A DNA stretch of 64,000 nt from positions 1-64,000 of the forward strand of contig NZ_BCQW01000001.1 in NCBI RefSeq assembly GCF_001552275.1, in the 5' to 3' direction. Positions 20,426 to 28,853 of this stretch are shown in pieces; within the stretch, counting starts at the first letter, position 1; each line of letters starts with the position of its first letter. The DNA comes from Amphibacillus sediminis NBRC 103570. Lineage in GTDB: Bacteria; Bacillota; Bacilli; Bacillales; Amphibacillaceae. Both the position numbers and the translations under genes were made by a program. Under the pieces are notes generated by a model. It was not told where the DNA came from. It worked only from the letters and a program-made list of their open reading frames with translations, and ran no database searches.

Positions 20426-20477
20426 AATAGCTATTGATAAGAGATTTATCATCAATCTTATCAATAGCTATTTTTAG
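20426..20477 (+). terminator. terminator of the V-ATPase operon
   Basis: A 17-bp perfect stem, AATAGCTATTGATAAGA with TCTTATCAATAGCTATT, followed by TTTTT. Confidence 0.92.
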
Positions 20478-20686
20478 TTTCGAGGTGAGTGCAAGGATGA
20501 AGGAGCAAAAACGCTAACCATAAGCCATTGCCAATACAAGGTGGAAAAGGAGTGGGAGTGAATCTTTAAAAGTACGAGAAAAGAATAGGTGAGTTAAGCA
20601 TTTTGCCAATGCTATTCTGTTGTCACAAGGATAGATAAATTTTTTCTTCTACCAAGAGACATATTTACAGGAGCTATAGCCTGCAG

Positions 20687-20724
20687 AAAGGAAAAGCAAC
20701 CAAGCGCAATAAGCACTTCGTTGC
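20687..20724 (-). terminator. probable terminator of dapA
   Basis: Read on the minus strand, GCAACGAAGTGC pairs with GCGCTTGGTTGC (one G-T pair, one mismatch) and is followed by TTTTCCTTT. It is 31 bp past the dapA stop. The region 20478-20686 shows nothing else. Confidence 0.55.
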
Positions 20725-20754
20725 CTCCAATTAGCTATAAAAGTATTAATCATT

Positions 20755-21639
20755 TCAATCGTCGAGCGTTTTTAAATGATTAAGTGCATCTTTTAAATAG
20801 GCCAATTCCTTTTCATCTAATGGAATGAGTGGTAGTCGTACACTTCCAACAGGAATGTTGCTTAATTTTAAAGCCTCTTTAACAGGTGCTGGATTTGGAG
20901 CAATAAACATTGCTTTTACGAGTGGGGCCAGCTCGTGATGAAGCTGCTGAGCCTTCGTTACATTTCCAGAAAGAAACGCTTGAATGAGTGCCTGCATTTG
21001 GTTTCCAGCTACATGAGAAGTGACTGAGATAATCCCATGTCCCCCAACAGCTAGGATGGGCAGTAACAAATTATCATCACCACTATATAAATGAAAGTCA
21101 CTTGGCGTCTGTTTAATAATACGTGTTATCGCATCTAAATCGCCTGTTGCATCTTTAATGGCAACAATATTTTTTTGTTGGCTCAGACGGACGACCGTGG
21201 CTACATCGAGCTTAACGACCGAACGACCAGGAATACTATAAAGGATAACAGGTAATTTGGTTGCCTGTGCAATAGTAGTAAAATGCTGATACATCCCTTC
21301 TTGAGAAGGTTTGTTATAATATGGTGTGACGAGCATTATGCCATCTACACCGATGGCCTCAGCTTGTTGAGTCAGTTCAACTGAAGCCTGGGTGTTATTT
21401 GTCCCGGTGCCAGCAATAATAGGAACACGTCCATTTACATGCTTAACGACAAAACTTAAAAAATTGAGCTTTTCTTTTGTTGATAAGGTTGGCGATTCAC
21501 CGGTTGTTCCATTAACGACGAGTCCATCCGATCCATTTTGGAGCAAATGTTCAATTAACTGAACCGTCTGTTGATAATCAATGGCACCCGTTTGATCAAA
21601 CGGTGTAACCATAGCAGTTAATAATCTTCCAAAATCCAT
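20755..21639 (-). CDS. dapA: 4-hydroxy-tetrahydrodipicolinate synthase
   Basis: 294 aa. It condenses pyruvate and aspartate semialdehyde in the lysine/diaminopimelate pathway. It is a TIM barrel with the motifs GRLLTAMVTPF, VNGTTGESPTL, GVDGIMLVTPYYNKPSQEG, ILYSIPGRS and the Schiff-base lysine in IVAIKDATGD. ATG 21639 follows AGGAGTGAG; an in-frame ATG 42 bp upstream would add atypical residues. No other dap or lys gene is next to it, and no lysine leader is visible upstream. Confidence 0.95.
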   Translation of the reverse strand: MDFGRLLTAMVTPFDQTGAIDYQQTVQLIEHLLQNGSDGLVVNGTTGESPTLSTKEKLNFLSFVVKHVNGRVPIIAGTGTNNTQASVELTQQAEAIGVDGIMLVTPYYNKPSQEGMYQHFTTIAQATKLPVILYSIPGRSVVKLDVATVVRLSQQKNIVAIKDATGDLDAITRIIKQTPSDFHLYSGDDNLLLPILAVGGHGIISVTSHVAGNQMQALIQAFLSGNVTKAQQLHHELAPLVKAMFIAPNPAPVKEALKLSNIPVGSVRLPLIPLDEKELAYLKDALNHLKTLDD

Positions 21640-22343
21640 ATTATTCTCACTCCTAATTCGTAATGATCTGCCTTTTACCATAATTGGAAGGTAAGACTAG
21701 CTTCCAATATCCATCATATAAACGATCATTAAAAGCTAATAGATAATTCATTCATTAACCCTTATCAGTGATGTTACTGCATACACATAAGGGCAAAAAA
21801 AACAACAGCTTACGAACGCAATCCGCAGCTGCATCAGATCTGTCAATTCCATGATGCCGTGAGATAGCCCTCCATATAGTATCCTACTATATGACAGTAC
21901 GGCACTTATTAAGAGCCATACCAGCAAAGTAAATAAATGAGCTTTACTTTGCTTCGGCGAATGCTCCTTTTAATTATACGCATTGATGCTCATTTATCTT
22001 ATATAATCTACTGATAACATTCGCAACCTCTATACCCACTTCAATAAATATTGAAGTATTAACGTGCCTCAACTATATCAAAAAAATCTCCAATTGACAA
22101 TTGTTTAGAGAAGATTAAAAAATCGATTCAAACTTATAGAGGTTCAAGCTAACAGCAAAACATTCATGATTATCTCCAACTGGTTACTTTGAACAGGGAC
22201 ATCCTAACTAAATTGAATTGAGCAATACTATTGACACATTTACCTTTAGCGAATAAAATAACAATTAACTATTTTAATTGATGATTCTAATTTTTCCGTC
22301 AATTTAAAATGGATTATCGCTCTAGAAAAGGTGGTGTCAAGGC
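21640..22343. other. gene-free divergent intergenic region with palindromes
   Basis: About 700 bp without a believable gene, between dapA (minus) and an IDEAL-domain gene (plus). CTGTCA (21840-21845) and TGACAG (21892-21897) enclose CATATAGTA/TACTATATG (21873-21893). CAAAGTAAA/TTTACTTTG forms another hairpin at about 21926-21951. TTGACA near 22095 is a possible -35. No known riboswitch core is recognised. Confidence 0.4.
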
Positions 22344-22709
22344 ATGGAAGCGCAAGACAATAAACGGGTAATGATTGGCGACTGGGTTAAGTTAAGATCT
22401 AGCAAAGGTGAGCGTATTCACGGTTATGTTGAAAAGCATACAACTGAAGAGAATGTGTTACAGTTACGTGTTATATCAAGCGACAACCACTTACTGAAAG
22501 GTCATAGCATTCAAGTTCAAGTAGCGAAGCTTGAGAAAGAAAAACCTTTTACACGCTATACGTTAGGAGAGCTAGAGCAACTCATTGATCTTGCCCTGTC
22601 AACAAACGACAGAGCATGGTTTGACGCATTATCGATGCAATATCAACATTTACTAAATGAGATTGCTGAGCAACGACATGTTGACTGTACGTCAGCTTCG
22701 CATAAATAA
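22344..22709 (+). CDS. IDEAL-domain protein
   Basis: 121 aa. The N-terminal half looks like a small beta-barrel (IGDWVKLRSSKGERIHGYVE). The C-terminal third, LEQLIDLALSTNDRAWFDAL followed by SMQYQHL, fits the short IDEAL domain found in Bacillus proteins such as YpiB and ComK-associated factors. Its role is unknown. ATG 22344 follows AAGGTGGTG. It is a single gene with its own terminator. Confidence 0.7.
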   Translation: MEAQDNKRVMIGDWVKLRSSKGERIHGYVEKHTTEENVLQLRVISSDNHLLKGHSIQVQVAKLEKEKPFTRYTLGELEQLIDLALSTNDRAWFDALSMQYQHLLNEIAEQRHVDCTSASHK

Positions 22710-22712
22710 AAT

Positions 22713-22762
22713 AAATCAGTATCACTACTTTTTACTTAAAGGGTGATGCTGATTTTTTTTTT
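22713..22762 (+). terminator. terminator of the IDEAL-domain gene
   Basis: AAATCAGTATCAC pairs with GTGATGCTGATTT, followed by a long T run. Confidence 0.88.
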
Positions 22763-22865
22763 AGGTTTTCTTGGTATCAAATAGCTACACTAAGCATAAC
22801 ATTAGCTGGTCAGCTCGTTGATCGTCCACTCAAGAAATTAAAGGGTGGGAGTCGAATAGTAGATT

Positions 22866-23110
22866 TGTCGCAGTGTAACTGGCTGGGGCTGCGATTACTC
22901 GCCCCATCGAAGGGCTTTTGTAAGACTCTCACTTAATAAGGGAACACGTCTTTTAAGCGAGAGATCGAACAGCCAGTAACGGCCCAATTGGTTCAACTAA
23001 CGTTCAGTGGGGAGAGAGGAGGAAGCTAACCAAGTTCGCGACGTCGTGCACAACGTCTGCACGAGCACATCCGATGCGTCGAAACCCCACTGAACGAAGT
23101 TTCACTTTAT
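22866..23110 (+). repeat. repeat module A, full-length reference copy
   Basis: The best-preserved copy, about 245 bp. Nested hairpins: CGCAG/CTGCG (22869-22893); TAACTGGCTG (22876-22885) with CAGCCAGTAA (22970-22979); GCCC/GGGC (22901-22915); CTCTCACTTAA (22926-22936) with TTAAGCGAGAG (22953-22963); CGTTCAGTGGGG (23001-23012) with CCCCACTGAACG (23085-23096), perfect; and GACGT/ACGTC (23040-23057). The two ends are imperfect inverted repeats (CAGTGTAACT versus the complement AAGTGAAACT, 8 of 10). The right end abuts the htpG promoter. Confidence 0.88.
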
Positions 23111-23172
23111 TGACAACCCTTTCTTTCTATGTTAAAAAATATATGTTAGCACTCGTAAGTATTAAGTGCTAA
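23110..23172 (+). promoter_or_regulatory. htpG promoter with CIRCE operator (HrcA site)
   Basis: TTGACA (23110-23115) is a perfect -35; the -10 is poor (TAAAAA, 23133-23138, 17-bp spacer). The CIRCE element follows: TTAGCACTC (23146-23154), nine bases, AAGTGCTAA (23164-23172), one mismatch from the consensus TTAGCACTC-N9-GAGTGCTAA. HrcA binding here would repress transcription until heat stress. Confidence 0.88.
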
Positions 23173-23199
23173 TATTATTAAAGAAAGAGGGAGAGACAC

Positions 23200-25077
23200 A
23201 TGGCCAAACAACAATTTGAAGCAGAATCCAAACGATTATTAGATCTGATGATTAATTCAATTTATTCCAAGCGAGAAGTTTTCTTGCGTGAATTAATTTC
23301 CAATGCGAGTGACGCAATCGATAAAATGTATTACCAAGCTTTAACTGATGACTCGATCACATTTAATCAATCAGATTATTACATAAGAATTGATACGGAT
23401 AAAGATAAGCGTCAGTTAACGGTAACAGATACTGGGATCGGAATGACCAAGGAAGAGCTTGAAAGCAATCTTGGTGTGATTGCTAAAAGTGGCTCACTTG
23501 CATTCAAGAAAGAAAATGAAATTAAAGACGGTCATGACATTATTGGTCAGTTTGGTGTTGGATTTTATGCAGCTTTTATGGTGGCTGACCAAGTCACAGT
23601 TGAATCAAAAGCGCTAGGGGAGGAGCAGGCCTATCGCTGGTATTCAGAAGGGGCAGACGGTTTTATTATTGAGCCTTGTGATAAGAAAGAAACGGGTACT
23701 CAAATCACGTTAACAATTAAAGAAAGCACGGAAGATGATGATTACGATCAATTTTTAGAGCCTTTCCAACTCCAAACGATTATTAAAAAATATTCCGATT
23801 TTATTCGTTATCCAATAAAAATGGAATTAAGTGAAGAAAAATTAAAAGAAGGCTCAGAAGACGAATATGAAACGATCGTCGAAGAAAAGACCGTTAACAG
23901 TATGATTCCAATTTGGAAGAAAAATAAAGCAGAATTAACTGATGACGATTATAATCAATTTTACCAAGAGAAACACTATGGCTTCGATCAACCGCTGGAG
24001 TATATCCATGTTAGTGTCGATGGTAACATTCGCTATCAAGCCATTCTTTATATTCCAGAGACGGCTCCGTATAATTATTACTCGGCTGAATATGAAAAAG
24101 GTCTAGAACTCTATTCTAATGGCGTTTTAATCATGAACAAAGCCCCAGAATTGTTACCAGATTACTTTAGCTTTGTAAAGGGGCTCGTCGACTCAGAGGA
24201 TCTATCATTAAATATTTCGCGCGAAATGCTTCAGCATGACCGCCAGCTGAAGCTAATTGAGAAAAACCTTGTCAAAAAAATTAAACAAGAGCTGTTAAAG
24301 CTTTTACGAAATGATAGAGAGAAATATGAAAAGTTCTATAATGCCTTTGGTCGCCAATTAAAATATGGCGTTTACAGTGACTTTGGTCAGAATAAGGATA
24401 CACTTAAGGACCTACTCTTATTCTACTCTTCAACAGAAGAAAAACTTGTCACATTATCAGAGTATGTTGAGCGTATGAAGGATGAGCAATCCTTTATCTA
24501 CTATGCAACTGGTGAAACCAATGCCCGTATTGAACGATTACCTCAAACAGAGATGGTCCGTGATAAAGGTTATGAAATTTTATATTTCACTGATGATATT
24601 GATGAGTTTGCGATCAAGATGCTGGGAGAATATGAAGGGAAATCATTTAAATCGGTTTCGAGTGGTGATCTTGGTCTCGATGATGAAGAACAAGGTGAGT
24701 CAGATCAAGTGAATGAGGAAGATCAGGCTATCTTTGATAAGATGAAGGATATCTTAAAAGGAAAAGTTAGTGATGTCCGTAGCTCTAAACGGTTAAAATC
24801 ACACCCAGTTTGTCTAAGTAATGAGGGTGACATTTCAATTGAGATGGAGAAAGTATTAAGTATGATGCCAGATAATCAAGGTATTCAGGCAGAAAAAGTG
24901 TTAGAAATTAATACGAACCATGATATTTTCAAAGCGATTCAAGCCATCTTTTCATCCGATCCAGATCAAATTGAAACGTACACTAATATTCTTTATAACC
25001 AGGCATTATTAATTGAAGGGCTACCTATTGAGGACCCGATCAGCTACACCAATGATGTTTGGAAAGTCATGCAGTAA
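23200..25077 (+). CDS. htpG: Hsp90-family molecular chaperone HtpG
   Basis: 625 aa, full length. The N-terminal GHKL ATPase has [15 protein letters not shown] (Mg/ATP asparagine), [13 protein letters not shown], and [15 protein letters not shown] (lid glycines). The middle domain has the Hsp90 signature with [16 protein letters not shown]. The dimerisation domain lies at the C-terminus. ATG 23200 follows AAAGAGGGAGAG. It is transcribed alone behind a CIRCE operator. Confidence 0.97.
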   Translation: MAKQQFEAESKRLLDLMINSIYSKREVFLRELISNASDAIDKMYYQALTDDSITFNQSDYYIRIDTDKDKRQLTVTDTGIGMTKEELESNLGVIAKSGSLAFKKENEIKDGHDIIGQFGVGFYAAFMVADQVTVESKALGEEQAYRWYSEGADGFIIEPCDKKETGTQITLTIKESTEDDDYDQFLEPFQLQTIIKKYSDFIRYPIKMELSEEKLKEGSEDEYETIVEEKTVNSMIPIWKKNKAELTDDDYNQFYQEKHYGFDQPLEYIHVSVDGNIRYQAILYIPETAPYNYYSAEYEKGLELYSNGVLIMNKAPELLPDYFSFVKGLVDSEDLSLNISREMLQHDRQLKLIEKNLVKKIKQELLKLLRNDREKYEKFYNAFGRQLKYGVYSDFGQNKDTLKDLLLFYSSTEEKLVTLSEYVERMKDEQSFIYYATGETNARIERLPQTEMVRDKGYEILYFTDDIDEFAIKMLGEYEGKSFKSVSSGDLGLDDEEQGESDQVNEEDQAIFDKMKDILKGKVSDVRSSKRLKSHPVCLSNEGDISIEMEKVLSMMPDNQGIQAEKVLEINTNHDIFKAIQAIFSSDPDQIETYTNILYNQALLIEGLPIEDPISYTNDVWKVMQ

Positions 25078-25137
25078 GCTTGACATATCGCTAATCAATG
25101 GTAAGGTATAACTGTGGAAAAATTTAATAACGTCAAT

Positions 25138-25232
25138 ACCACTAGGGGGGTCACCGTAAAGTGACTGAGATTGAAGTTAAGCTTCAAGACTCTTAGAACC
25201 TGATCTAGTTCAAACTAGCGGAGGGAAGTGGC
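25138..25232 (+). promoter_or_regulatory. TPP riboswitch upstream of tenA
   Basis: A classical THI element: GGGGGGTCACC, CTGAGATTGAAG, the conserved AGAACCTGATCTAGTT and CTAGCGGAGGGAAGTGG. TPP binding should free the terminator just downstream and shut off tenA when thiamine is plentiful. Confidence 0.95.
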
Positions 25233-25268
25233 TTTAAACTTAAGCAAGCTTAAGCAGCTTATTTTGTG

Positions 25269-25301
25269 ACCACTTCTCTGTCTTTAGAGAAGTGGTTTTT
25301 T
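25269..25301 (+). terminator. TPP-riboswitch-controlled terminator
   Basis: ACCACTTCTCT pairs with AGAGAAGTGGT and is followed by TTTTT. Its CCACTTC arm can also pair with GAAGTGG at the riboswitch 3' edge, which gives the switch. Confidence 0.88.
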
Positions 25302-25507
25302 GCTATGCGTCACAGATTGAATCAACCATTAGCTTTAAGATCAGAGAAGAGCCTTGAGATCTGGTGAAAAATCGTTAATTCCTTAGCCAAATCTGCTAAC
25401 AACGCTGAACGACAAGTCAGCATAAGCGTTTTAGCACAACTTGAACAGGGTAAGAAGGGTGAAATATTTATGTTTCCCTTACTTAATGATGAGAGGAGAA
25501 ATATTTT

Positions 25508-26185
25508 ATGAAATTTTCTAAACTTATTCGAACAGAGGCAGATCCAATCTGGCAGGCTAGCTTTGAGCATCCATTTGTCCAAGGAGTTGGAGATGGAACC
25601 TTGCCGTTAGACCGTTTTCGCTATTATGTTATGCAGGACTCGTATTATTTAACCCATTTTGCCCGAGTGCAGGCCCTGGGTGGAGCGAAGGCAGATACAC
25701 TAGAAATAACAAATCGGATGGCGATACATGCACAGGGAACATATGAAGCTGAGATGGCTTTGCACCGCACCTTTACTAAGCTTCTTAATATTACTGAAGA
25801 GGAACAGCGAGCATTTAAGCCCGCTCCAACAGCCTATGCATATAGCTCGCATATGTATCGAGCAGCTCAATTTGGACACCTTGGGGATCTTATCGCTGCG
25901 ATACTGCCATGCTATTGGCTATATTATGAGATCGGTGAGCAGCTAAAATATAAAAGACCGAAAGAGCCCATTTATCAAGAATGGATTAAAACATATGGAT
26001 CAGATTGGTTTAAGGAATTGGTTTATGAACAAATCAATCGCTTAGATCAAATTGCTAGTCAAGTAACAGAGCTGGACCGAAACAGAATGAAAGACCATTT
26101 TGTGATAAGTTGTCAGTATGAGTATTTATTTTGGGAGATGGCCTATACTTTAGAAAAATGGCCGATAGAAGCTTACTTAAAATGA
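25508..26185 (+). CDS. tenA: thiaminase II / aminopyrimidine aminohydrolase
   Basis: 225 aa, all-helical TenA fold. It salvages the thiamine pyrimidine by hydrolysing aminomethyl-aminopyrimidine to HMP. The nucleophile Cys135 is in AAILPCYWLYYEIG at the same position as in B. subtilis TenA, and the closing FWEMAYTLEKWP is typical. ATG 25508 follows GAGAGGAG. No other thi gene follows, so this riboswitch governs salvage alone here. Confidence 0.95.
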   Translation: MKFSKLIRTEADPIWQASFEHPFVQGVGDGTLPLDRFRYYVMQDSYYLTHFARVQALGGAKADTLEITNRMAIHAQGTYEAEMALHRTFTKLLNITEEEQRAFKPAPTAYAYSSHMYRAAQFGHLGDLIAAILPCYWLYYEIGEQLKYKRPKEPIYQEWIKTYGSDWFKELVYEQINRLDQIASQVTELDRNRMKDHFVISCQYEYLFWEMAYTLEKWPIEAYLK

Positions 26186-26337
26186 TACCCACATTTAATG
26201 GTGGTATCCTCTTTATATACTAGTGTAAAAATGGACTAACCAACAATACGAAGCAACATTTTGAAATTTTATTCAGTCTCGATAACTAAAAAAGCAAAAA
26301 AAACAATGTAAAGAATGCATATTATTACTAAACTTAT

Positions 26338-26370
26338 CCATCCTAAGCCTATCGGAGGTGTTTAGGATGG
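26338..26370 (+). promoter_or_regulatory. hairpin enclosing the ribosome site of the DUF2512 gene
   Basis: CCATCCTAA (26338-26346) is perfectly complementary to TTAGGATGG (26362-26370). The loop holds CGGAGGTG and the right arm contains the ATG at 26367. Confidence 0.5.
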
Positions 26371-26807
26371 AACATGTTAAATTAATTGTGTTAAAATTTC
26401 TTGCAACATTTGTCTTACTATACTTAGTTCTCGGTATAGGCTATGGTATGGCTGTTAGCTCTATCTTTCTGATTAACTTTGTCAGTATTGCTTCCTACTA
26501 TATCGGTGATTTAATTATTTTAAGACGAACCAATAATGTCATAGCAGCACTTGCTGACTTTGGTATTGCTTTTGCTGCCATTTATCTACTTGCTGATATG
26601 TTAACAGTAGGTGGAGACCCCCTAACCGCTGCCTTTTTATCGGCACTGGTGATTGGTATATATGAATTGTTTTTCCACCCATATGTGGCTGAAGTGCTTG
26701 ATTATGATGAGGAACCTTTACGAGTAGAGAACTATGATTACAGCACCGAAGCGTCAGATGAATTTGATTATTTAGAGGACTTTGGTGATGACGATGACAA
26801 GCTTTAA
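26367..26807 (+). CDS. DUF2512 (YndM-like) membrane protein
   Basis: 146 aa with four membrane helices, then a strongly acidic tail (DYDEEPLRVENYDYSTE, ending EDFGDDDDKL). The order of hydrophobic segments and the GDLIILRRTNNVIAALADFG loop match DUF2512, a Bacillales family without known function. Codon GTG 26358 is in frame, but ATG 26367 has the correctly spaced GGAGGTG. The start codon lies in a hairpin. The neighbours give no functional hint. Confidence 0.8.
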   Translation: MEHVKLIVLKFLATFVLLYLVLGIGYGMAVSSIFLINFVSIASYYIGDLIILRRTNNVIAALADFGIAFAAIYLLADMLTVGGDPLTAAFLSALVIGIYELFFHPYVAEVLDYDEEPLRVENYDYSTEASDEFDYLEDFGDDDDKL

Positions 26808-26868
26808 CTTCAATCGGTAGAAGTCTTCCAAGAAATGAATACCCATTTGCATGTGATTCAACAACAAG

Positions 26869-26920
26869 GTTTCACTTTACGAGCGAAGCTCGGCGAATAC
26901 GCCAAGACGTATTTGATAAC
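26869..26920 (+). repeat. remnant of module A joined to module B
   Basis: GTTTCACTTTA (26869-26879), the right end of module A, runs directly into a module-B-like stretch (CGAGCGAAGCTCG hairpin, then GCCAAGACGTATTTGATAA). It shows that A and B are neighbouring parts of one larger unit. Confidence 0.55.
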
Positions 26921-26924
26921 AGGG

Positions 26925-26955
26925 ACACCATAGCACACTTCGTGTTATGGTGTTT
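26925..26955 (+). terminator. terminator-like hairpin
   Basis: ACACCATAGCACA pairs with TGTTATGGTGT (with a bulge) around a CTTCG loop, followed by TTTC. It may end the DUF2512 transcript. Confidence 0.6.
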
Positions 26956-27043
26956 CATTGATCAGTCAAGTATTATGGCTAGTTGCTAAGACCAGAGAAA
27001 GTGTGTAACAATTTTTTGAATATAATGTGAATAAGAATTTATA

Positions 27044-27072
27044 TTGACAGTGGTCAAAACATTTGCTAAATT
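27044..27072 (+). promoter_or_regulatory. promoter of the YitT-family gene
   Basis: TTGACA (27044-27049), 17-bp spacer, TAAATT (27067-27072). Confidence 0.6.
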
Positions 27073-27108
27073 TAGCTGGCATGTATTCGCAGTTGAGGAG
27101 GCAAACAG

Positions 27109-27915
27109 ATGAGATCGCTTGTCATAATTATAGGTTCAGTTATTGTGGCAACTTCCTTTAATCTATTTCTTGTGCCACATGGACTTCTAAGTAGCGGGGT
27201 TAGTGGTATAGCCATTTTAATCAGCTTGATTACCCCATTCAAAACGGGTCTTCTTAACTTTGCTTTGAATGTTCCCATTCTCATATTAGGTTTTGTTAAA
27301 TTAGGACGTACCATTACCTATAATACAATTGCTTGTGTGATTTCTTTATCACTTTTTCTTTATTTAATTCCTGAAATAGCAGTGGTAGAAGAAACCTTAT
27401 TATCAAGTATAGTCGGTGGTGTCATGGCAGGAGTTGGGATCGGACTTATTTTAAAATATTCTGGTACTAGCGGTGGTTTTGATATTATCGCCATGATTGT
27501 GTCTAGAATGAGTAATATTAGAGTAGGCTTACTCCTAACTGGAATGAATGGGATTATTGTACTCATTTCTGGAGCGATATTTGATTGGAATATCGCCATA
27601 TATACGATGCTTTCAATCTATATTACAGGGCGTGTTATTGATACCGTCCACACAAATCACATTAAATTAACACTGCAAATTGTGACGACCTGCGGTGAAC
27701 AAATCAGACAGGAGTTGCTTGATTCGATTTATCGAGGCATAACTATAACAAATGGGTATGGTGGATATACCATGGAAGAAAAGCAAATATTAATGATGGT
27801 TGTCACCCGATACGAAACGATGTTAATTAAAAAAATAGTCCGTAAGCATGATCCTAACGCATTTATTAATATTTATGAAACGGTGGAGGTTGATGGAGAA
27901 TTCGCTCAAAATTAA
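27109..27915 (+). CDS. YitT family membrane protein (DUF161 with C-terminal DUF2179)
   Basis: 268 aa. Five or six membrane helices in the first 180 residues contain the repeated pattern GVSGIAILIS and KYSGTSGGFDIIAMIVSRM. A soluble C-terminal domain follows (RGITITNGYGGYTMEEKQIL onward, then KKIVRKHDPNAFINIYE). The family is widespread in Bacillota as possible transporters or permeases, with no proven substrate. ATG 27109 follows GAGGAGG. Monocistronic, with promoter and terminator. Confidence 0.9.
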   Translation: MRSLVIIIGSVIVATSFNLFLVPHGLLSSGVSGIAILISLITPFKTGLLNFALNVPILILGFVKLGRTITYNTIACVISLSLFLYLIPEIAVVEETLLSSIVGGVMAGVGIGLILKYSGTSGGFDIIAMIVSRMSNIRVGLLLTGMNGIIVLISGAIFDWNIAIYTMLSIYITGRVIDTVHTNHIKLTLQIVTTCGEQIRQELLDSIYRGITITNGYGGYTMEEKQILMMVVTRYETMLIKKIVRKHDPNAFINIYETVEVDGEFAQN

Positions 27916-27935
27916 GTTGGATTTACTTTGAAGCA

Positions 27936-27979
27936 AACCGCTAAGAGGATACCAATAACCCACCTTAGCGGTTTTTTAT
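27936..27979 (+). terminator. terminator of the YitT-family gene
   Basis: AACCGCTAAG pairs with CTTAGCGGTT, followed by a T run. Confidence 0.88.
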
Positions 27980-28234
27980 GATGCTTATAGCACTTTTGAC
28001 TACAACTAACTTTAAAAATTAGTCCATCCAGCCCTACTATATGAACTAATTTTTCGTTACAAAGACACGCTCTTTAATGACTCATCACTCCTATGGACAC
28101 TTACGCGATGTTATTTGCAAAGATCATTCGTTTATCTCTGATCGGATAAACATCTGACCGACCTCTTAACTAGTCAAAACAACGAAATACTGAAATCACG
28201 CTAATCTGTTTAGAACATTATTTTACTTTCTTCT

Positions 28235-28240
28235 TATAAT
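28235..28240 (+). promoter_or_regulatory. -10 element of the toxin gene
   Basis: Perfect TATAAT, with only a weak -35 (around AGAACA, 28212-28217). The transcript would start near 28248, just before the 5' pairing arm at 28260. The region 27980-28210 shows no gene or clear signal. Confidence 0.5.
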
Positions 28241-28300
28241 ATAGTAGCGATAGAAGCTTATAGGGTGGCGGTCACTTCCTATGGAGGGAGAGTGATCATT

Positions 28301-28384
28301 ATGACAGTATATGAAAGTTTAGTCATTATGATTAGCTTTGCTACACTCATTTTGATTATAGCAAATAAAAATAATCATAAATAA
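28301..28384 (+). CDS. putative holin-like toxin (type I toxin-antitoxin)
   Basis: 27 aa, too short for normal gene finding: MTVYESLVIMISFATLILII, then a polar NKNNHK end. A short N-terminal TVYES, a single membrane helix and a lysine/asparagine-rich tail fit the Hol_Tox / TxpA-like family. The ribosome site GGAGGGAG lies at about 28283-28290. The gene is framed by complementary sequences: ATAGGGTGGC (28260-28269) before it and GCCACCCTAT (28386-28395) after it, with a second ATAGGGTGGT at 28415-28424. An antisense promoter lies downstream. Membrane toxicity is inferred from the family. Confidence 0.75.
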   Translation: MTVYESLVIMISFATLILIIANKNNHK

Positions 28385-28385
28385 A

Positions 28386-28424
28386 GCCACCCTATCTAAG
28401 CCCACAAGCTGACAATAGGGTGGT
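28386..28424 (+). terminator. 3' hairpin of the toxin mRNA
   Basis: GCCACCCTAT (28386-28395) pairs with ATAGGGTGGT (28415-28424). The same left arm can also pair with ATAGGGTGGC at 28260-28269 in the 5' leader, so the two folds exclude each other. There is no strong T run. Confidence 0.5.
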
Positions 28425-28523
28425 AGGTGTGAAAAGAAGTTAGACTGCCACTCTATGGGCGATCTATTGCTATGGTCACTAAGGTAAAGGACAAAACCTT
28501 GGTGACCATTTACTTTCCTCTCT
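28400..28523 (-). ncRNA. candidate antisense antitoxin RNA
   Basis: On the minus strand TTTCAA (complement of 28552-28557), a 16-bp spacer and a perfect TATAAT (complement of 28530-28535) point toward the toxin 3' end. The transcript would begin near 28523, contain a strong hairpin (ATGGTCACTAAGGT with ACCTTGGTGACCAT, 28472-28509; 13 of 14 pairs), and run into the toxin mRNA. The left end is a guess. The rest of 28425-28853 has no gene. Confidence 0.4.
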
Positions 28524-28853
28524 AACGTTATTATACTGTAAAGAATGCGGATTGAAACATGTCTGTATCATTATTTTTAACAATTATACGATTTTTGGTA
28601 AGGCTTATAGTAAACACTCTTTTTTACCAGCTTTGGACAAGCTATGCAAGTTAATCTATTCACTCAAAAGACTAAGAAATTCACATGTAGCAGCTGTAAA
28701 TGAATCAATTAACCTCCAAGTGCCATTAAAGAGACAACAAAACAAGAAAAGCAACTCATTTGACATACCCTTTTTCTAAAAGTAGTATATATACATAAAA
28801 AGTATATCTTTTCATACTTATATACAACAAGAATATAGAAAGGTGGGGGAATC

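Noticed and set aside
28552-28779. 75-codon frame upstream of the chromate transporter genes
   Set aside because: TTG start without ribosome site, no recognisable domain, and it covers the probable antisense promoter.
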